From an uncultured bacterium (GTDB lineage: Bacteria > Armatimonadota > Zipacnadia > Zipacnadales > Zipacnadaceae), in assembly GCA_937928475.1 (NCBI GenBank), contig CALFVE010000241.1, forward strand, positions 1-9,020: a stretch of 9,020 nt of DNA, in the 5' to 3' direction. Below are positions 6,033-9,020 of this stretch, in pieces; the stretch's first letter is position 1; every line of letters starts with the position of its first letter. The notes below the pieces were generated by a model. The model did no database searches, had not been told where the DNA came from, and saw nothing but the letters and a program-made list of their open reading frames with translations. A program made the translations under genes and the position numbers.

Positions 6033-6157
6033 CCCTGCTGGGCTTCTCGGCTCGCGCCGGCTTTTCTCAGTGCTCAAGCATTTGCCTGCCGGCGGCGGCC
6101 GGAGGGGGACGAAGGCACCTACCCATGGAGGAATTGAGAAGCGGGGAGTCGTGCCGG
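6010..6157. other. Remainder of the tadC-yacL intergenic region
   Basis: Apart from the yacL promoter, this gap holds a CCGGC-GGCG-GCCGG hairpin (6089-6102) and a weak stem with a GCGA loop near 6052-6063. Neither is followed by a T-run on either strand, so no intrinsic terminator for tadC is evident. Only ORFs of about 15-20 codons without ribosome binding sites are present, and none is supported. Confidence 0.4.
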
Positions 6158-7087
6158 TCAGAGCAGTACTGACTTGAAATTGTGCAGCATCATGATTACT
6201 CCCGGCCCGAGCATGACCACGAACAGGCAAGGGAAAATGAAGAAGATCATGGGGAACAGCATCTTGACAGGGATTTTGGCAGCCAGTTCGCGGGCCAGCA
6301 GGCCGCGCCGTATTCGCATCGCTTCGGCGTGGGTGTGCAGCACGTAGCCGATGCTGGCTCCCAGCCTCTCCCCCTGGCACACGGCGGAGACGAAGGTGTT
6401 CAGTTCTCCGACGCCGGCCCGCCGAGCCATGTCGCGCCAGGCGGCCTCGCGGCTGCGTCCGGCGCGGAGTTCGTCTTGGGCGCGGCGCAGTTCCTCGGTC
6501 AGAGGATTGTGGTCGCGGGTGATCAGTTCCTGGATGGCCCCGTCCAGGCCCAGGCCGGCCTGGACGCTGACTACCAGAATGTCAATCGCATCGGGCAAGG
6601 CGGCCTGGATGGCCCGACGACGGGCGGCAGCGCGCCCATCCAGCAGATAGTTGGGCATCATGAAGGCCGCCACCGGCCCTGCGACGAGCACCACCATGCT
6701 GAACCGAGCAGGCAAAGGGTGCACGCGCAAGAGCAGCAGGAGAAGCGCGCCCGTGAATACGGCTAGGAATCCCTGGACAACTAGATACCCTCGAGCCGAC
6801 CAGCCTCGAGGCCGCCCGGCTTGCTCCAGGCGCCGCTCGGTGCTCTCCACCAGGTGACTGGGCATCATTCGCCCGAGGGCGGCGATAAGCGCGGTCAGTT
6901 GCGGTCGCAGGAACCGCTCCCAGAGGGACTTCGCCATCTCCTGCGGGAGATCGGCGGAGGTGCCTGCCGGCTCTCGATAGGGCAGAACCGCGTGCAGCGC
7001 CTCCAGCCGACTGCTGTAGCCGAAAAGCAGCGAGATTGCGCTGAAACAGGCGGCGAGGAAGACCAGCACGGCGATGGCGAGGATCAC
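6158..7087 (-). CDS. tadC: Tad pilus assembly inner-membrane platform protein TadC (type II secretion F domain)
   Basis: The 309-residue protein is a polytopic inner-membrane component of the Tad (type IVc) pilus machine and is thought to pair with TadB as the platform driven by the CpaF ATPase. It has an N-terminal membrane helix (2-23), a soluble region, two helices (about 103-120 and 130-149), and the T2SF domain from about 164. There LPDAIDILVVSVQAGLGLDGAI is the typical opening. A last hydrophobic segment spans about 273-297. The start is GTG 7087-7085 behind a near-perfect GGAGGAGGT Shine-Dalgarno (7094-7102, 6 nt spacer). The gene begins 18 nt after the tadB stop, in the usual cpaF-tadB-tadC order. 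It is the last Tad gene of the transcript here: no tadD-like or pseudopilin gene follows. The naming as TadC rather than TadB rests mainly on gene order and on the GxGLD-containing T2SF stretch. Confidence 0.88.
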   Translation of the reverse strand: MILAIAVLVFLAACFSAISLLFGYSSRLEALHAVLPYREPAGTSADLPQEMAKSLWERFLRPQLTALIAALGRMMPSHLVESTERRLEQAGRPRGWSARGYLVVQGFLAVFTGALLLLLLRVHPLPARFSMVVLVAGPVAAFMMPNYLLDGRAAARRRAIQAALPDAIDILVVSVQAGLGLDGAIQELITRDHNPLTEELRRAQDELRAGRSREAAWRDMARRAGVGELNTFVSAVCQGERLGASIGYVLHTHAEAMRIRRGLLARELAAKIPVKMLFPMIFFIFPCLFVVMLGPGVIMMLHNFKSVLL

Positions 7088-7093
7088 TGGGGC

Positions 7094-7102
7094 ACCTCCT
7101 CC
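7094..7102 (-). promoter_or_regulatory. Strong ribosome binding site of tadC
   Basis: GGAGGAGGT on the minus strand stands 6 nt before the GTG start codon of tadC. It is the strongest Shine-Dalgarno in the window and suggests high translation of the platform protein despite the GTG start. Confidence 0.7.
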
Positions 7103-7105
7103 AAT

Positions 7106-8029
7106 TTAGATCTGCACATTGAGCATCCTCCGGATCAGCAGCATACCGGTGGTGAGCATGACCGCCGCGACCCCCAGCATCAGCCTACCCAGCGGGTCGG
7201 TCCACAGAGGCGTCAGATAGCCGGGGCTGATGACGTTGATGATCACAGCCAGGCCGATGGGCATACCCACCAGCACCAGGGTGGAGAGACGTCCCTCCGC
7301 GGTGATGGCGGCGATCTCGTGCGCCAGCTGGAAGCGCTCGCGGATGAGAGCGGCCGTGCGGTCGAGGATCTCGGCCAGGTTTCCTCCTACCTGGTTCTGA
7401 ATCTGCACGGCGGTGACCACCAGTTTGATGTCGGCGCTTTGCGTCCGGCGGACCAGGTTGGTCAGCGCCTGCTCCAGGGAGAAGCCGACCGCGGTTTCGT
7501 CGAGCACGCGCTGCATCTCGGTGGCCAGGGGCGGCTCCATCTCCTCCGCCAGTACCTGGAAGGCCCGCAGCAGTGAGTAGCCGGTGCGCAGCGAGGAGGC
7601 CAGCATGCCCAGGGCCGAGGGCAATTGCTGGGTGAGTTCCTTCAGCCGCCGGGCCTTGCGGGCTTGAATCAACATCCAGGGCATGGCCAGTCCGGCGGCC
7701 GCCAGCAGCAGGCCCATCAGTGTCTGCCTGAGCACAATGCGTCCCACCACCCAGCCGAGCGCGGCGCTGCCCGCGCAGATGGCGGCCACCTCGGAAGGCC
7801 AGAGCATGACGCCGGCCCGCATCAGGTCCCATTGCAGGCGTTGCCACAGGCCGGTGCGCTGCAAGAGGCAACTGAGGGAAGGAGCAGGGTCACACTTGCG
7901 AGAGGCGCCGCGCCGCGCCGGAGCCTGGGTAGCCTCCGCCGGCTTCCCTGCCGGAAAAAGCAGGTAGACCACGGCTACCCCGAGGCCCGCGATCAGTATG
8001 AAGATGGCCAGAATCGGGAGCAAGTTCAT
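7106..8029 (-). CDS. tadB: Tad pilus assembly inner-membrane platform protein TadB (type II secretion F domain)
   Basis: The 307-residue protein is the other platform component of the Tad apparatus. It starts with a membrane helix (about 4-25), followed by a basic Ala/Arg-rich segment (27-45). Two more helices lie near 82-96 and 104-121. The T2SF domain begins at about 136 with LPSALGMLASSLRTGYSLLRAF, and two C-terminal helices lie near 248-268 and 278-298. Start choice: ATG 8029-8027 gives MNLLPILAIF, a membrane helix at once as in TadB proteins, with GGGGGAGG 6 nt upstream. An in-frame start at 8068 would add 13 non-family residues and overlap cpaF further. The ATG overlaps the cpaF TGA as ATGA, so translation is probably coupled to that of the ATPase. 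A cluster of two Cys residues (46, 54) in the N-terminal soluble part is of unknown significance. Confidence 0.9.
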   Translation of the reverse strand: MNLLPILAIFILIAGLGVAVVYLLFPAGKPAEATQAPARRGASRKCDPAPSLSCLLQRTGLWQRLQWDLMRAGVMLWPSEVAAICAGSAALGWVVGRIVLRQTLMGLLLAAAGLAMPWMLIQARKARRLKELTQQLPSALGMLASSLRTGYSLLRAFQVLAEEMEPPLATEMQRVLDETAVGFSLEQALTNLVRRTQSADIKLVVTAVQIQNQVGGNLAEILDRTAALIRERFQLAHEIAAITAEGRLSTLVLVGMPIGLAVIINVISPGYLTPLWTDPLGRLMLGVAAVMLTTGMLLIRRMLNVQI

Positions 8030-9020
8030 GCGTTGCCTCCCCCGTAGCCCGGTCCCGAGGCTGCCCACATCTGGCGAAGACTAGGGGGCAGTTCTACGCC
8101 CTGGGCCAGCAGTTTCTCCAGGAACTGCGGTCGCAGGCCGGTGCACAGGTGCTGTCCCACTACCCGTCCCTCGGCGTCTATCCCCCGAGCCTGGAACCGG
8201 TACAGGTCCTGCAGAGTGATGGTGTCCCCTTCCATCCGCTGAACCTCGGTGATGTCCGTCACCCGGCGGGTCCCATCGCGCAGCCGCGCCTGCTGTACGA
8301 TGAGATCCACCGCCGAGGCGATCTGCTCGCGAATAGCCCGAGAGGGCAACTCGGTGCCCGCCATCAGGACCATGGTTTCCAGTCGGCTCAGGGTATCACG
8401 GGGCGAGTTCGAGTGCAGCGTGCTCAAAGAGCCGTCATGGCCCGTGTTCATCGCCTGCAGCATGTCCAGCGCCTCGGCGCCGCGTACCTCGCCCACCACG
8501 ATGCGGTCCGGCCTCATGCGGAGGGCATTGCGCACCAACTGCCGGATGGGAATCTCCCCACGCCCTTCCAGATTGGGCGGGCGGCTCTCCAGGGGCACCA
8601 CGTTCTCCTGGCGGATCTGCAGTTCGGCGGCATCCTCGATGGTGACAATTCGCTCCCGCGCCGGGATGAAGGACGACAGCACATTCAGCGTAGTAGTCTT
8701 GCCGCTGCCTGTGCCCCCGGCCACGATGATGTTCAGCCGTCCCTCGACACAGGCCCGGAGGAAGTCGCGCATCTCTTCAGTCCAGGTCTGGCGCTCCACC
8801 AGGTCATCCGGGGTGAGTGGGATCTTAGCGAATTTGCGGATGGTCAGCGTCGGTCCGCACAGTGAGATGGGAGGGATAACCGCGTTGACGCGCGAGCCGT
8901 CAGGCAAGCGGGCGTCTACCATTGGCATGCCTTCGTCTAGGCGCCGACCCAGCGGCGCGATTATCTTCTCGATAATCCGCATGACGTGGCTCTCGTCGGC
9001 GAACACCAGGTCGCTGCGCT
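8026..9020 (-). CDS. cpaF: Tad/Flp pilus secretion ATPase CpaF (TadA), 5' end cut by window edge
   Basis: This is the hexameric type II/IV secretion ATPase that powers Flp pilus assembly at the cytoplasmic face. About 330 residues are visible and the reading frame stays open to the right edge, so the true start is outside. Counting from the in-frame GTG at 9006 (which is not the start), PMVDARLPDGSRVNA is at 28-42. Walker A GGTGSGKTT is at 97-105, and the Asp box IVTIEDAAEL at 120-129. LRMRPDRIVVGEVRG (162-176) contains the Walker B Glu, and the His box GSLSTLHSNSP is at 192-202. These motifs in this wording are typical of the CpaF/TadA branch rather than GspE/PilB (no tetracysteine zinc site is seen). 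The missing part is the N-terminal domain. The gene ends in ATGA overlap with tadB. A TadZ/CpaE-type gene often lies upstream of cpaF, beyond the edge. Confidence 0.95.
   Translation of the reverse strand, partial: RSDLVFADESHVMRIIEKIIAPLGRRLDEGMPMVDARLPDGSRVNAVIPPISLCGPTLTIRKFAKIPLTPDDLVERQTWTEEMRDFLRACVEGRLNIIVAGGTGSGKTTTLNVLSSFIPARERIVTIEDAAELQIRQENVVPLESRPPNLEGRGEIPIRQLVRNALRMRPDRIVVGEVRGAEALDMLQAMNTGHDGSLSTLHSNSPRDTLSRLETMVLMAGTELPSRAIREQIASAVDLIVQQARLRDGTRRVTDITEVQRMEGDTITLQDLYRFQARGIDAEGRVVGQHLCTGLRPQFLEKLLAQGVELPPSLRQMWAASGPGYGGGNA
8036..8043 (-). promoter_or_regulatory. Ribosome binding site of tadB inside the 3' end of cpaF
   Basis: GGGGGAGG on the minus strand lies 6 nt before ATG 8029-8027. 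The same bases encode the Gly-rich tail of CpaF (GYGGGNA), so the tail composition may partly reflect the need for this site. Confidence 0.65.

Noticed and set aside
6089..6102. Intrinsic terminator after tadC (CCGGC-GGCG-GCCGG hairpin)
   Set aside because: The 5-bp stem has no T-tract on either strand, so it does not meet the criteria for an intrinsic terminator.
5406..6380. Minus-strand ORF of 324 codons across the tadC-yacL gap
   Set aside because: It is frame-shifted relative to both yacL and tadC. Its repetitive Arg/Gly/His composition is that of an out-of-frame reading, and it has no ribosome site.
8030..8068. Upstream in-frame tadB start giving 320 residues
   Set aside because: It would overlap cpaF by over 40 bp and add a hydrophilic peptide before the membrane helix. 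ATG 8029 has a strong ribosome site and an ATGA coupling.
1..9020. Novel defence, mobile or CRISPR-like system
   Set aside because: Every stretch above 300 bp is occupied by a recognisable family. No direct-repeat arrays, transposase, integrase, attachment sites or toxin-antitoxin pair were seen on either strand.

Overview
This is a GC-rich bacterial window of ordinary protein-coding genes. It holds eight genes: six complete and two cut by the window edges. The genes suggest a deep-branching or Gram-positive-type bacterium. It uses the MEP isoprenoid route (an IspD-IspF fusion), carries yacL immediately upstream of ispDF (a linkage familiar from Firmicutes), has a Tad/Flp pilus machine, and has a URO-D family protein with the 'DHSLHDGIP' type of C-terminus. 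Armatimonadota, Chloroflexota or a Firmicutes relative would all fit. This is inference from gene content, not a firm assignment.

Layout, left to right. Bases 1-103 (+) are the last 33 codons of a uroporphyrinogen-decarboxylase-family protein. It runs tail-to-tail into a GT4-family glycosyltransferase (100-1170, -), the two stop codons sharing one CTAG. A 202-bp divergent intergenic region (1171-1372) holds a candidate extended -10 promoter for the glycosyltransferase and a possibly structured leader in front of thiE. ThiE (thiamine phosphate synthase, 1373-2026, +) runs tail-to-tail into a CCA-adding enzyme or poly(A) polymerase (2023-3540, -), again with a 4-bp stop overlap.

Everything from 2023 to the right edge is on the minus strand. 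In transcription order from the right these are cpaF (5' end missing), tadB and tadC (a tightly coupled Tad secretion operon), a 228-bp intergenic region with a good sigma-70-like promoter, then yacL (membrane PIN-TRAM protein), ispDF (16 bp downstream of yacL) and cca (93 bp further on). The three Tad proteins form the ATPase and inner-membrane platform of a type IVc pilus. The pilin, secretin and peptidase genes must lie outside the window. The yacL-ispDF-cca group looks like a housekeeping operon combining isoprenoid precursor synthesis and tRNA 3'-end maturation with a YacL protein of uncertain role.

No rRNA, tRNA, CRISPR array, insertion sequence, phage gene or defence system is visible. 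No clear new system is present. The most useful leads are regulatory: the inverted repeat on the yacL promoter, the leader of thiE, and the paired stop-codon overlaps.
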